A stretch of 64,000 bases of DNA from Kribbella sp. CA-293567 (GTDB lineage Bacteria > Actinomycetota > Actinomycetes > Propionibacteriales > Kribbellaceae), in the NCBI RefSeq assembly GCF_027627575.1, contig NZ_CP114065.1:4526001-4590000 (forward strand), written 5' to 3'. Shown in pieces: positions 33,832-42,755 of this stretch; position 1 is the first letter of the stretch, and each line of letters starts with the position of its first letter. A program made the translations under genes and the position numbers. Under the pieces are notes generated by a model. It made no database searches, was not told where the DNA came from, and saw only the letters and a list, made by a program, of their open reading frames with translations.

Positions 33832-34565
33832 TTGTCGCCTCCACGGGTGAGTTCGAGTGCCTCGGTCAGGGTGAACGCGCCGGCGTACAGCGCCTTGCCG
33901 ACGATGACGCCCTCGACGCCGTCGCTCACCAGCGTGCTGAGCGCGCGCAGGTCGTCCAGGCTGGAGACGCCGCCCGAGGCCACGATCGGCTTCTCGGTCC
34001 GCGCGCACAGGTCGCGGTAGAGGTCGAGGTTGGGGCCCTGGAGCATGCCGTCCTTGGTCACGTCGGTGACGACGTACCGCTCGCAGCCGGCCATCTCGAG
34101 GCGTTCGAGCACCTCGTAGAGGTCGCCGCCCTCCTTGGTCCAGCCGCGGGCGGCCAGCGTGCGGCCGCGGACGTCCAGGCCGATCGCGACCCGGTCGCCG
34201 TACTGCGCGATGATCCGGTCGCACCACTCCGGGTCCTCCAGCGCGGCGGTCCCGATGTTGACCCGGCGCGCGCCGGTCGCGAGCGCGGCGGTCAGGGACT
34301 CGTCGTCGCGGATGCCACCGGACAACTCGACCTGTACGTCGAGCTTGCCGGTCACCTCGGCGAGCAGTTCACGGTTGCTGCCCCGGCCGAACGCGGCGTC
34401 CAGGTCGACCAGGTGGATCCAGTCGGCACCGGCCTCCTGCCAGGCCATCGCGGCGGTCAGCGGATCGCCGTACGAGGTCTCGCTGCCGGCCTCGCCCTGC
34501 ACCAGACGGACAGCCTGCCCATCCGCCACATCCACGGCAGGGAGCAGCACCAGGTTCTCAGACAT
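33828..34565 (-). CDS. hisA: HisA/PriA phosphoribosyl isomerase
   Basis: A 245-residue (beta/alpha)8 isomerase. The first catalytic Asp is in LLPAVDVADGQAVRLVQGE and the second in YVVTDVTKDGMLQGPNLDL; phosphate-binding loops are VELSGGIRDDE and VASGGVSSLDD. The YVVTDVTKDG block is that of actinobacterial PriA, which serves both histidine (ProFAR isomerase) and tryptophan (PRA isomerase) synthesis; whether this enzyme is bifunctional depends on the absence of a separate trpF, which I cannot check. Start ATG at 34565 behind a leaderless promoter. It leads a co-directional, overlapping string of lipid-type genes instead of other his genes. Confidence 0.93.
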   Translation of the reverse strand: MSENLVLLPAVDVADGQAVRLVQGEAGSETSYGDPLTAAMAWQEAGADWIHLVDLDAAFGRGSNRELLAEVTGKLDVQVELSGGIRDDESLTAALATGARRVNIGTAALEDPEWCDRIIAQYGDRVAIGLDVRGRTLAARGWTKEGGDLYEVLERLEMAGCERYVVTDVTKDGMLQGPNLDLYRDLCARTEKPIVASGGVSSLDDLRALSTLVSDGVEGVIVGKALYAGAFTLTEALELTRGGDK

Positions 34566-34578
34566 GGGCCACACCCTA
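34566..34578 (-). promoter_or_regulatory. Leaderless promoter of hisA and the downstream operon
   Basis: TAGGGT (34578-34573, reverse strand), seven bases, then ATG at 34565. No other promoter-like site is obvious before the overlapping genes that follow, so the lipid-type operon may depend on it, apart from the 60-base gap before the DUF2088 gene. Confidence 0.5.
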
Positions 34579-34678
34579 GATGGGGCAGTTCGTTGTTTTG
34601 TAACCCAGTGCCCTGCTGAGTCGTTGAGATCGGATCTGTCGCAGCAATACCACTCAGCTGACTGGTATGCACCAGCCG

Positions 34679-34691
34679 TAAGCTCTCGAGC
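34679..34691 (+). promoter_or_regulatory. Leaderless promoter of the P450 gene
   Basis: TAAGCT, seven bases, ATG at 34692; no Shine-Dalgarno. Confidence 0.5.
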
Positions 34692-35816
34692 ATGACGACA
34701 GTGGACGAGCTCGAGACCGATCCGCATCCGTATCTGGCCCGGATCCGGCCGGTCGGGTGGAGTGACGCGCTGGACGGCTGGGTGGTGGCCGGCCGCGAGT
34801 CGGCGATGCAGGTGATGCGGGATCCGGAGACGTTCACGGTCGACGATCCGCGGTTCTCCACCGCTCAGGTGGTCGGTCCGTCGATGCTCTCGCTGGACGG
34901 CGCCGGGCACGCGGAGCACCGGGCGCCGTTCGAGCATCCGTTCGGCCTCGCGCAGACCCGGGCGCGGTTCACCGAGTTCGTCGCCGAGGAGACCGATCGG
35001 CTGGTCTCGGCGATCGCGCCGCTGGGGTCGGCGGATCTGCGGTGGACGGTTGCCGGGCCGTTGTCGGTGGCAGTGGTCGCCTACTCGCTCGGGCTCGACC
35101 GCACCGACGCCGCCACGGTGCTGGACTGGTACCAGGACATCTCGTCCTCGGTCAGCGGTGTCGCGGCCGGGCACCCGGTCACCGCCGAGGGCGCGGCGGC
35201 CTTCGCGAAGCTCCACCACCATGTTGCCGCAAACATCGATCATGCCGACTCGCTGATCGCCGAGGCGGCCCATGCGGGGCTCGGCACCGACGAGGTCGTC
35301 GCGAACGCCGCGGTGCTGATGTTCGGTGGCATCGAGACCACCGAGGGCATGATCACCAACTGCTTGTGGCACCTGCTGACCAACCCGGCGCAGCTCGCGC
35401 TGGTGCTCGCCGACCCCGCGCTGATCCCCAACGCGATCGAGGAGTCACTCCGGCTGGAGCCTGCCGCGGCAGTCGTGGACCGCTACGCGACCCGCGACGT
35501 CGACCTGGCCGGTGCCGCGATCAAGCGCGGCGACTTCGTCTCGGTCTCGCTGGCCGGCGCCAACCGTGACCCGGCCGTCTTCCCCGACCCCGACCAGTAC
35601 GACGTACGCCGGACCAACGCCCGCCGTCATCTCGCCTTCGCGAGCGGTCCCCACATCTGCCTCGGCATGCACCTGGCCCGGCTCGAAGCGGTCAGCGCGC
35701 TCACCGCGTTGCTGAGCCGCCTGCCGGACCTCCGTCTCGACCCGGCCTCTCCCCCGCCGCGCGGTCTGGTCTTCCGCAAGCCGACCGCGGTCAAGGTCAG
35801 CTGGACGGTCGCCTGA
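34692..35816 (+). CDS. Cytochrome P450
   Basis: A 374-residue bacterial P450, slightly shorter than the usual ~400 because the N-terminus is compact. The I-helix oxygen-activation motif is MFGGIETTEG, the ExxR is EESLRLEPAA, and the heme loop is FASGPHICLGMHLARLEA with the thiolate Cys at ~322. The substrate cannot be told. No ferredoxin or reductase gene is adjacent. It stands divergent from hisA, and its last 20 bases overlap the end of the convergent methyltransferase gene, with two SARP-type regulators beyond, which hints at specialised metabolism without a core biosynthetic enzyme in view. Confidence 0.92.
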   Translation: MTTVDELETDPHPYLARIRPVGWSDALDGWVVAGRESAMQVMRDPETFTVDDPRFSTAQVVGPSMLSLDGAGHAEHRAPFEHPFGLAQTRARFTEFVAEETDRLVSAIAPLGSADLRWTVAGPLSVAVVAYSLGLDRTDAATVLDWYQDISSSVSGVAAGHPVTAEGAAAFAKLHHHVAANIDHADSLIAEAAHAGLGTDEVVANAAVLMFGGIETTEGMITNCLWHLLTNPAQLALVLADPALIPNAIEESLRLEPAAAVVDRYATRDVDLAGAAIKRGDFVSVSLAGANRDPAVFPDPDQYDVRRTNARRHLAFASGPHICLGMHLARLEAVSALTALLSRLPDLRLDPASPPPRGLVFRKPTAVKVSWTVA

Positions 35817-36552
35817 GGGTCAGCACACCCGCCGGAACCACCGGTAGTTGACGCTCGGGGTCAGTAGCGGCGTCCCGCTCGAACTCGGCGAATCCGCGAT
35901 CGAGCTCGTCCTCGTCGAGGTGCTCGAAGGTCGAGAAGGCGCGCAGCTTCACCCGTTCGTACATCCCCTGCACCGTGCGCGCCTCGTACGCGTCGATCCA
36001 CTGCGGCTCTTCCTCGGCGACCAGTCCGGCCCGCGCGGCCAGGCTCCTGACTTCGGCGAGCGGCGGATACATCGCAGCGTCGACCCGGCGGGCGTTGGGG
36101 AAGTACTTGTACCAATGCAGCTCCGGCATCCGGTCGCCGAACTGTGTCCGCAGTACGACGGAGCCGCCTGGCCGCAGCACCCGCCTGACCTCCCGGAGGC
36201 CCTGCAGCGGGTCGGTCCAGTGGTGGATGGTCAAGAACAGCCAGGCCAGGTCGCAAGACTCGTCGGGCAGCGGGATCGCCTCGGCAGCGCCTTCGAGGTA
36301 GGTCACGCGGGGATGCTCGGCTGCCTGCGCCCGCATTCCTGCCGACGGTTCCACGCCGTACACGGGACCGCCGAAGGTCTCGGCCAGCGCCGGGGTGAAG
36401 CGTCCCGTGCCGGAGCCCAGGTCGAGGACGGTCAGTGGTCGCTCGGCCGGCGCGATCCCGGCGGCGACGTCCATCCAGATGCTCAGACTGTCGGCCGCGA
36501 GTGCCTGGCCCGTCGCGTAGACCTGATGAAGCCGGCCGTCGTAGTCCACCAT
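35797..36552 (-). CDS. Class I SAM-dependent methyltransferase
   Basis: A 251-residue Rossmann-fold methyltransferase. Motif I is LTVLDLGSGTGRFTPALAE, motif II AEHPRVTYLEGAAEAIPLPD, and the post-motif strand CDLAWLFLTIHHWTDPLQ is typical of UbiE/COQ5-like small-molecule methyltransferases; next comes LREVRRVLRPGGSVVLRTQF. The substrate is unknown. Its ATG overlaps the end of the SARP gene by one base (TGATG), so it can be read from the regulator mRNA; a TAGGAT hexamer six bases upstream could also give a separate leaderless transcript. Confidence 0.88.
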   Translation of the reverse strand: MVDYDGRLHQVYATGQALAADSLSIWMDVAAGIAPAERPLTVLDLGSGTGRFTPALAETFGGPVYGVEPSAGMRAQAAEHPRVTYLEGAAEAIPLPDESCDLAWLFLTIHHWTDPLQGLREVRRVLRPGGSVVLRTQFGDRMPELHWYKYFPNARRVDAAMYPPLAEVRSLAARAGLVAEEEPQWIDAYEARTVQGMYERVKLRAFSTFEHLDEDELDRGFAEFERDAATDPERQLPVVPAGVLTLRRPSS

Positions 36553-39500
36553 CAGCCGATCCTAGCCGGGGCCACGTAGCCTGTCTCGGCCTTGATCGCG
36601 GCCTCTTCGCCGGCCAGCCGCTCGGCGTCGCCGAGCGACCCGTTCGCCCGGCTGGCCTCGGCCAGCAGCCGGAGTATGCGGGCCTCGATGACGCGGGTCT
36701 TCAGCTCGCGGGCGATCCGCAGGGCATCGCCGCCCAGCTCGAGCGCCTCGGCCGGCTGGTCTCGGGTCAAGGCGATGACGGCCAGTCCCAGCAACGCTTC
36801 GGCCTCGGTCGTGCGATGCGTCAGCCGGACCGCGATCTCGTGCGCCTCCCGGTGCAGCCGCTCGGCCTGGTCCAGCCTCCCTTGTCCGTGACGCGCGATC
36901 GCCAGGGTCTTGAGCGCGGCGGCCTCGAACCACTCCAGTCCGTCGCGCCGGCTGAACTCCAGGCCGGTCGCGGCCTGCTCGGCCGCCTCTTCGAAGCGTT
37001 CGAGGTCGGCGTACAGGAGGGCGAGTTCGTAGTACCCGGCGACCGACGGGTGGTCGGCCATCGTGAGCGCCCCGGTCAGGTCGGCCTCCGCGGCCGCCCA
37101 GTCGCCCAGCAGGCGGAAGGCGGAGCCGCGGTTGATCAGGGAGACGTGCCGTGACCACGGGTCCGGATCGACCTCCCAGGATTCGTCGGCCGCCGCGACG
37201 GCGGCATCGAGATCACCGAGGTTGTAGTAGACGGCGCTCAGGCTGTGCAGAGCCGGCGCCAGACTTCCGACCCGGCCGAGTTCGCGGAAGATCGCGATGC
37301 CGCGGAAGAGCAGGCCGGCCGCGCGCGTGACGTCACCGACGTTGTCGTAGGCCATCCCCAGGTTGCACAGAAGCCCCGCTTCGCCGAGCCGGAAGCCGAC
37401 CTCGGCATAGAGCTCGCTGGCAGCGCTGATCTCGGCGATCGCGGCGAGGTTGTCGCCACTGGTGAAGTGGGTGACTCCGAGAGCATGGCGCATCGCTCCC
37501 TCACCGGCCCGGTCGCCGGCGACGAGCGCGGCTCGCAGGCCCGCCTCGACCATCCGTTGCAGCGGCCGGAAGTGGTCGACCCGCGCCAGGTAGTGCCGGA
37601 GGACGTCCGCCAGCCGCCAAGCCGCGTCGTACGGGCCGTTGTCGGCGGCACGGAGGACGCAGGCGATCAGGTTGGACTCTTCGGCCTGTAGCCAACTGTC
37701 GGCCTGGTTCTGGTCGGCGAACGGGTTTTCGTTGAACAGCCGGCCCGTGAGCCGGACATGGGACCGGTACTTGAAGTCGATGGCTGCGTCGGCGGTCCGC
37801 AGGTACCAGTCCAGCAGGCGTCGCCAGGCCTCGTCGGCCTCGGGCTCGACGGCGGCCCGGCCTTCGGCGTACAGGCGGATGAGGTCGTGCATGCGGTAGC
37901 GGCTGCGCTCGCGTTGCAGCAGGTTGACGCTGACGAGGCGGTCCAGCAGCGGACCGACCTCACGGGGCGGGCAGCCGAGCAGCGCCGCCGCGGCAGGCGC
38001 CGTCAGGTCGCTGCCGGGCACGACCCCGAGCAAGGCGAAGAGCCGGCGCGGCAGTGGTGGGAGTGCCTCGTACGACAAGGAGAAGGCGACTTCGACCGCC
38101 GTACCGGGCTCGTCGCCGATCGCCAGAGCAGCCAGCCGGTCGCCGGTCCGGAGCTCTTCGGCGTACTCCGCGACGGACTTGTCCGGCTGCGCGGCCAGCA
38201 GACCGGCTGCGATCCGCAGGGCGAGTGGCAGGTGGTCGCACAGCTTCGCCAGTTCGAGGGCAGCGGCCTGCTCCCCCACGATCCGTTCCCTGCCGAGCAT
38301 GCCGATCAGAAGGTCGGTGGACTCGACCGGTTCCAGCATGGCAAGCCGGGCGCCGCGAGCGCCGACCGTGACCGACAGGCCGGTGAGGTCGTTGCGGCTG
38401 GTGACCAGTACGGCGTTGCCCGCCGTACCGGGGAGAAGTGGTCGCACCTGGGCCGCGTCGCGGGCGTCGTCGAGCACGAGCAGCACCCGCCGGTCGGCGA
38501 GCGTGGAGCGCAGCAACGCGGACCTGGCGTCGAGGTTGGCCGGTAGCTCGTACGCATCGATCCCGGTGAGTCCGAGCAGTTCGCCGAGAACGTCGAACGG
38601 CTCCCTCGGCGCACCGCTCGCGCCGGCCAGCCGGACGTGCCAGTGTCCGTCCGGAAACTGTTCGCGCAGCCGGTGGCCGAGGTGGGTGGCCAGCGCCGAC
38701 TTCCCTACCCCCGGCGGTCCGGACACGACCACGATCGGCATCGCGGCGGAGTCCCGCAGCCGCGATCGGAGGTCGTGGATCAGGTTCTCGCGGCCGACGA
38801 AGTCACTCAGGTCGGCCGGCAGCTGCCAGTGGGCTCGCCAGCCCTCGCTTGCTGCCGGTTCCGGCTCAGGCGCTGGCTGCCTGCCCTGGTCCGCCGCCGG
38901 GACGTCCCCTCTCAGGATCGACTGATGCAGAGCCCGTACTTCGGCCGCCGGTTCGACACCCAACTCCTCGGCGAGCACCGCCGTCAGTTCTCGGTACGCC
39001 GCCAGCGCGTCCGCCTGGCGCCCACTGCGATAGAGAGCGAGCATCAGATGGACCCAAAGGCGTTCCCGCAACGGGTGTTCCCTGGTCAGCACCGTCAGCT
39101 CCGCGATGACGGCCGCGTGCTCGCCGAGCGCCAGCCGCACGTCGACGAGTTGCTCCATCGCCCGGAGCCGCTCGAGCACCAGCCACGGCCGTCCTTGCAG
39201 CGACTCGGCCGCACTGTCACCGGTCAGCGGCACCTCCTGCCACAGCTCCAGCGCCTGGGTCAGAATCCGTTTCCGTTCGCCGACGTCGGACAGCATGTCG
39301 GCTTGCTCGAGCAGAGCGCCGAACTCGGTCAGGTCGAGTTGATCCGGCGCGAGCTCGATCAGATAGCCACCCGGCACGGTCCGGATCACCTCGGCGGCCG
39401 GCCCCAACGCGGTCCGGAGCCTGGACACGGCCGTGTGCAACGCGCGCTCCGGTCCCGCCGGCGGCTCCCCCGCCCAAAGGGCCTCGATCAGGGATTCCGG

Positions 39501-39638
39501 CGCGACCACGCGATTCGGTTCGACCAGCAGGGCGGTCAGCAACGCCCGGAGCCGCTTGGCCCTGAGTGGCAGCGCCACCCCGTCCACGCTGACCTCGGTG
39601 GTCCCCAGCACGCGGAACCGGATCCTCGCGGCGGTCAT
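36552..39638 (-). CDS. SARP-family regulator, second of a tandem pair
   Basis: A 1028-residue AfsR-like regulator. Residues ~1-95: OmpR-type winged helix (IRFRVLGTTEVSVDGVALPL, ALHTAVSRLRTALG). Residues ~100-245: BTAD helices (EHPLRERLWVHLMLALYRSG, YRELTAVLAEELGVEPAAEV). Residues ~290-560: NB-ARC ATPase with P-loop VVVSGPPGVGKSALATHLG and VLLVLDDARDAAQV as Walker B. The rest (~640-1028) is TPR repeats (GVTHFTSGDNLAAIAEISAA). SARPs activate secondary-metabolism genes by binding direct repeats. The ATG overlaps the stop of the paralogue upstream (ATGA). The upstream open extension to 40016 is antisense-like and discarded. Confidence 0.9.
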   Translation of the reverse strand: MTAARIRFRVLGTTEVSVDGVALPLRAKRLRALLTALLVEPNRVVAPESLIEALWAGEPPAGPERALHTAVSRLRTALGPAAEVIRTVPGGYLIELAPDQLDLTEFGALLEQADMLSDVGERKRILTQALELWQEVPLTGDSAAESLQGRPWLVLERLRAMEQLVDVRLALGEHAAVIAELTVLTREHPLRERLWVHLMLALYRSGRQADALAAYRELTAVLAEELGVEPAAEVRALHQSILRGDVPAADQGRQPAPEPEPAASEGWRAHWQLPADLSDFVGRENLIHDLRSRLRDSAAMPIVVVSGPPGVGKSALATHLGHRLREQFPDGHWHVRLAGASGAPREPFDVLGELLGLTGIDAYELPANLDARSALLRSTLADRRVLLVLDDARDAAQVRPLLPGTAGNAVLVTSRNDLTGLSVTVGARGARLAMLEPVESTDLLIGMLGRERIVGEQAAALELAKLCDHLPLALRIAAGLLAAQPDKSVAEYAEELRTGDRLAALAIGDEPGTAVEVAFSLSYEALPPLPRRLFALLGVVPGSDLTAPAAAALLGCPPREVGPLLDRLVSVNLLQRERSRYRMHDLIRLYAEGRAAVEPEADEAWRRLLDWYLRTADAAIDFKYRSHVRLTGRLFNENPFADQNQADSWLQAEESNLIACVLRAADNGPYDAAWRLADVLRHYLARVDHFRPLQRMVEAGLRAALVAGDRAGEGAMRHALGVTHFTSGDNLAAIAEISAASELYAEVGFRLGEAGLLCNLGMAYDNVGDVTRAAGLLFRGIAIFRELGRVGSLAPALHSLSAVYYNLGDLDAAVAAADESWEVDPDPWSRHVSLINRGSAFRLLGDWAAAEADLTGALTMADHPSVAGYYELALLYADLERFEEAAEQAATGLEFSRRDGLEWFEAAALKTLAIARHGQGRLDQAERLHREAHEIAVRLTHRTTEAEALLGLAVIALTRDQPAEALELGGDALRIARELKTRVIEARILRLLAEASRANGSLGDAERLAGEEAAIKAETGYVAPARIG
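36553..36564 (-). promoter_or_regulatory. Possible internal leaderless promoter of the methyltransferase
   Basis: TAGGAT (36564-36559, reverse strand), six bases, ATG at 36552, lying inside the last codons of the SARP gene. Confidence 0.35.
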
Positions 39639-42600
39639 CCGATCCTCACCGCGGGCCGAAAGCCCGACGAGGCAACGATCTCGGCAACCCTTGTCTCCAG
39701 CTCGGCCGCCACACCGAGGTGGCCCGAGCGTCGGTGCGCCTCGGCGAGCAATCGGCCGGTCCGGGCCTCGGCGATCCGGAGTTTCAGTTCGGCGGCCATC
39801 GTCATGGCCTGGTTGCCGTGGTCGAGGGCAGCCCGCAAGTCGTCGCCTGCCAGGGCGGCAGCAGCGAGGCCCAGCCAGGACTCGACCACCGTGCTGTGGT
39901 GAACGAGCCGTACCGCGATGTCGCGGGCGGCCAGATGATGCTCGATCGCCTCGTCGCACCGGCCGACCAGGGTGTACGCAGCACCGAGCACGTTGCGTGC
40001 CACCGCCTCGTGCCACTCCAGACCTTCACGTTGGCTGACCTCCAGCGCGAACGCCGCCTCGTCGACCGCTTCGGCGGTCCGGCCGAGATCGGCGTACAGC
40101 AGGGCGAGTTCGTAGTAGCCCGCCACCGACGGCCGCGGGATCATCGCGATCGCCTCGGTCAGATCGGCTTCCGCGGCGACCAGTTCACCGAGCAGCCGGT
40201 ACGTCGCACCGCGGTTCATCAGCGAGACGCTGCGCTGGTAGGGCTCCTCGTTGATCCATGACTCCTCCGCGGCCGCCAGAGCCCCGGCGAGATTGCCGAG
40301 ATTGCGGTATGCGTCGCTCAGCGAGTGCAGACTCGGCACGAGGCGGGTGGTCTGCCCGAGCGAGCGGAGGATGTCCAGGCCGCGTTCCTGGTGGTCCACG
40401 GCGGGGGTCAGGTCGCCCATCTGGAGGTAGACCATCCCGAGGTTGCAGACCAGCGCCGCTTCGCCGAGCCGGAAGCCGATCTCGGCATAGCAGACCGAGC
40501 CCGCGGTGTACTCCGCCAACGCCTGGTCCAGATGACCTGTCGCGAAGTAGAGCACGCCGAGGCTGTGGTGCATGGCGCCGAGTCCACTCCGGTCACCGGC
40601 CGCTGCCGAGACCCGGGCGGCCCGGGCGCCGGCTTCGGCGGAGCGCCGCCAGGGATCGATCCGGCGGATCCGGGCGAAGTACTGCCGCAGTACGTCGGCC
40701 GTCTGCCACCCGGTCTCACACGGACCGAGATCGGCAGCTCGTTCGATCATGGCGATCAGGTTGAGCTCCTCGGCCTCGAGCCAGCTGCCGGCCTGGGCCT
40801 CGTCGTCGAACGGATTCACGTCGAAGAAGCGCGCGGTCAGCCGGACGTGCGCCCGGTAGGCGTGGTCGACGGCCGCATCGGCGGTGCGCAGATACCAGTC
40901 GGCCAGTCGCCGCCAGGCCGGGCCGGCTTCGGGGTCGGCCTTGGCGCGGCCGGCGGCGTACAGCCGGATCAGGTCGTGCATCCGGTAGCGTCCCCGCTCG
41001 CGCTGGACCAGGTTGGCGCTGACGAGGAAGTCGAGCAGTCGGCCGGCGTCACGTGCCGGACAGTCGAGCAGGGCTGCTGCCGCGGGAGCAGTGAAGTCGC
41101 CGCCGGGAATCACGCCGAGCAGGGTGAACAGGCGACGCACCGGTAGGTCGAGAGACTCGTAGGACAGCGCGAAGGCGGCTGCTACCGCGGTGTCCGGTTC
41201 GTCGTCGATCACCAGGCTGCCGAGGCGATCGCCGGTGCGGAGCTCCTCGGCGTACTCCGCGATCGGCTGGTCGGGATGGCCTCTGAGCAGACCGGCCGCG
41301 ATTCGCAGCGCCAGTGGCAGCCGGCCACAGATCTCAGCGAGGTCGGCAGCGGCGGCCGGTTCGGATGCGACCCGCTCGGCGCCGAGCATTCCCGAGAGCA
41401 GCGAGGTCGCCTCCGCTGGATCGAGCATCGCCAGTCGGGTGCCCCGGGCACCGACCGAGACGGTCAGCGCGGTGAGTTCGTTGCGGCTGGTGATCAGTAC
41501 GGCGTTGCCCGCCGTACCGGGAAGCAATGGCAGCACCTGCCGGGCGTCGCGGGCATCATCCAGCACCAGCAGGACCCGGCGATCGGCGAGGGTCGAGCGC
41601 AGCAAGGCTGCCCGCGGATCCAGCTCCTCGGGGATGGCCTGTGGCTCGAGACCTGCCAGCCCGAGGAGTTCGGCGAGAACGTCGGACGGCTCACGAGGCG
41701 AGGCGCTGGCACCGGCCAGCCGGACGTGCCAATGACCGTCGGGGAAGTTGGCGCGGAGCCGGTGGCCGATGTGGACCGACAGCGCCGACTTCCCGACGCC
41801 GGGCGGGCCGGAGACCACCACGACCGGCATCGCCCCCCGATTGTCGAGACGGGTCGTGAGCTCGTCGGCCAGCTGCTCGCGCCCGACGAAGTCGCTGAGA
41901 TCCATCGGCAGCTGCCAATGCGTGCGCCAGCCGTTCTCGGCGGACTGCGCCGGTGCTGCCGCCTTGCCGGCCGGTACTTCGCCTTTGAGGATCGCCTGGT
42001 GCAGGCTGCGTACTTCGGCTGCCGGCTCGACTCCGAGTTCCTCGGCAAGCACAGCCGTCAGCTCCCGGTACGCCGCCAGCGCCTCGCCCTGCCGGCCACT
42101 GCGATACAGCGCGAGCATGAGCTGGACCCAGAGCCGTTCGCGGAGCGGGTGTTCCTTGGTCAGGACCGTCAGCTCGGCGATGACCGCCGCGTGCTCCCCC
42201 AGCACGAGCCTCGCCTCGATCAGCAGCTCCATCGCCCGCAGCCGATCCAGGATCAGCCAGGGTCTGCTCTGGATCGACTCGACCGCACTGCCTCCGGCCA
42301 GCGGCACCTCGTGCCACAGGCCGAGGGCCTGGGTGAGCAACCGCGCACGTTCCCGCGGGTCGTCGACGCCGTCGGCCCGGAGCACCAGCGAGCGGAACTC
42401 GGTCAGGTCGAGCTGCTCGTCGCGAACCTCGATCAGGTAGCCACCGGGCACCGTCCGGACCACCTCGGCCGCCGGCCCGAGCGCTGTCCGCAACCTGGAG
42501 ACCGCCGTGTGCAGGGCACGTTCCGGACCCGCCGGCGGCTCACCTGCCCACAACGCCTCGATCAGCGCGTCCGGCCCGACCACCCTGTTCGCCTCGACCA

Positions 42601-42706
42601 GGAGCGTGGTGAGCAGGGAGCGCAACCGCTTGGCGCGCAGGGGCACGACCACGCCGTCCACCCGTACCTCAGTGGGTCCGATCACCCGAAACCGCAGCCG
42701 TTCCAT
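39635..42706 (-). CDS. SARP-family regulator, first of a tandem pair
   Basis: A 1023-residue paralogue of the next gene, with the same order of domains: winged helix (LRFRVIGPTEVRVDGVVVPL), BTAD (EHPLRERLWVQLMLALYRSG), NB-ARC (P-loop VVVSGPPGVGKSALSVHIG; Walker B VLLVLDDARDARQV) and TPRs (GVLYFATGHLDQALAEYTAG). The two proteins share long identical runs in every domain, so they come from a tandem duplication. The ATG lies 13 bases after AAGGAGG, a long spacing. A dyad around the -10 suggests regulated expression. First gene of a three-gene unit: SARP, SARP, methyltransferase. Confidence 0.9.
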   Translation of the reverse strand: MERLRFRVIGPTEVRVDGVVVPLRAKRLRSLLTTLLVEANRVVGPDALIEALWAGEPPAGPERALHTAVSRLRTALGPAAEVVRTVPGGYLIEVRDEQLDLTEFRSLVLRADGVDDPRERARLLTQALGLWHEVPLAGGSAVESIQSRPWLILDRLRAMELLIEARLVLGEHAAVIAELTVLTKEHPLRERLWVQLMLALYRSGRQGEALAAYRELTAVLAEELGVEPAAEVRSLHQAILKGEVPAGKAAAPAQSAENGWRTHWQLPMDLSDFVGREQLADELTTRLDNRGAMPVVVVSGPPGVGKSALSVHIGHRLRANFPDGHWHVRLAGASASPREPSDVLAELLGLAGLEPQAIPEELDPRAALLRSTLADRRVLLVLDDARDARQVLPLLPGTAGNAVLITSRNELTALTVSVGARGTRLAMLDPAEATSLLSGMLGAERVASEPAAAADLAEICGRLPLALRIAAGLLRGHPDQPIAEYAEELRTGDRLGSLVIDDEPDTAVAAAFALSYESLDLPVRRLFTLLGVIPGGDFTAPAAAALLDCPARDAGRLLDFLVSANLVQRERGRYRMHDLIRLYAAGRAKADPEAGPAWRRLADWYLRTADAAVDHAYRAHVRLTARFFDVNPFDDEAQAGSWLEAEELNLIAMIERAADLGPCETGWQTADVLRQYFARIRRIDPWRRSAEAGARAARVSAAAGDRSGLGAMHHSLGVLYFATGHLDQALAEYTAGSVCYAEIGFRLGEAALVCNLGMVYLQMGDLTPAVDHQERGLDILRSLGQTTRLVPSLHSLSDAYRNLGNLAGALAAAEESWINEEPYQRSVSLMNRGATYRLLGELVAAEADLTEAIAMIPRPSVAGYYELALLYADLGRTAEAVDEAAFALEVSQREGLEWHEAVARNVLGAAYTLVGRCDEAIEHHLAARDIAVRLVHHSTVVESWLGLAAAALAGDDLRAALDHGNQAMTMAAELKLRIAEARTGRLLAEAHRRSGHLGVAAELETRVAEIVASSGFRPAVRIG

Positions 42707-42714
42707 ACTTGCCC

Positions 42715-42739
42715 GTCCACCTCCTTGAAGTGGACTTTA
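42715..42739 (-). promoter_or_regulatory. SARP operon promoter with dyad
   Basis: On the reverse strand TAAAGT (42739-42734) is a good -10. The inverted repeat GTCCAC-N9-GTGGAC (42715-42735) overlaps it, and its 9-base centre holds most of the Shine-Dalgarno AAGGAGG. Confidence 0.45.
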
Positions 42740-42755
42740 GGGCATCGCCGAAGGC

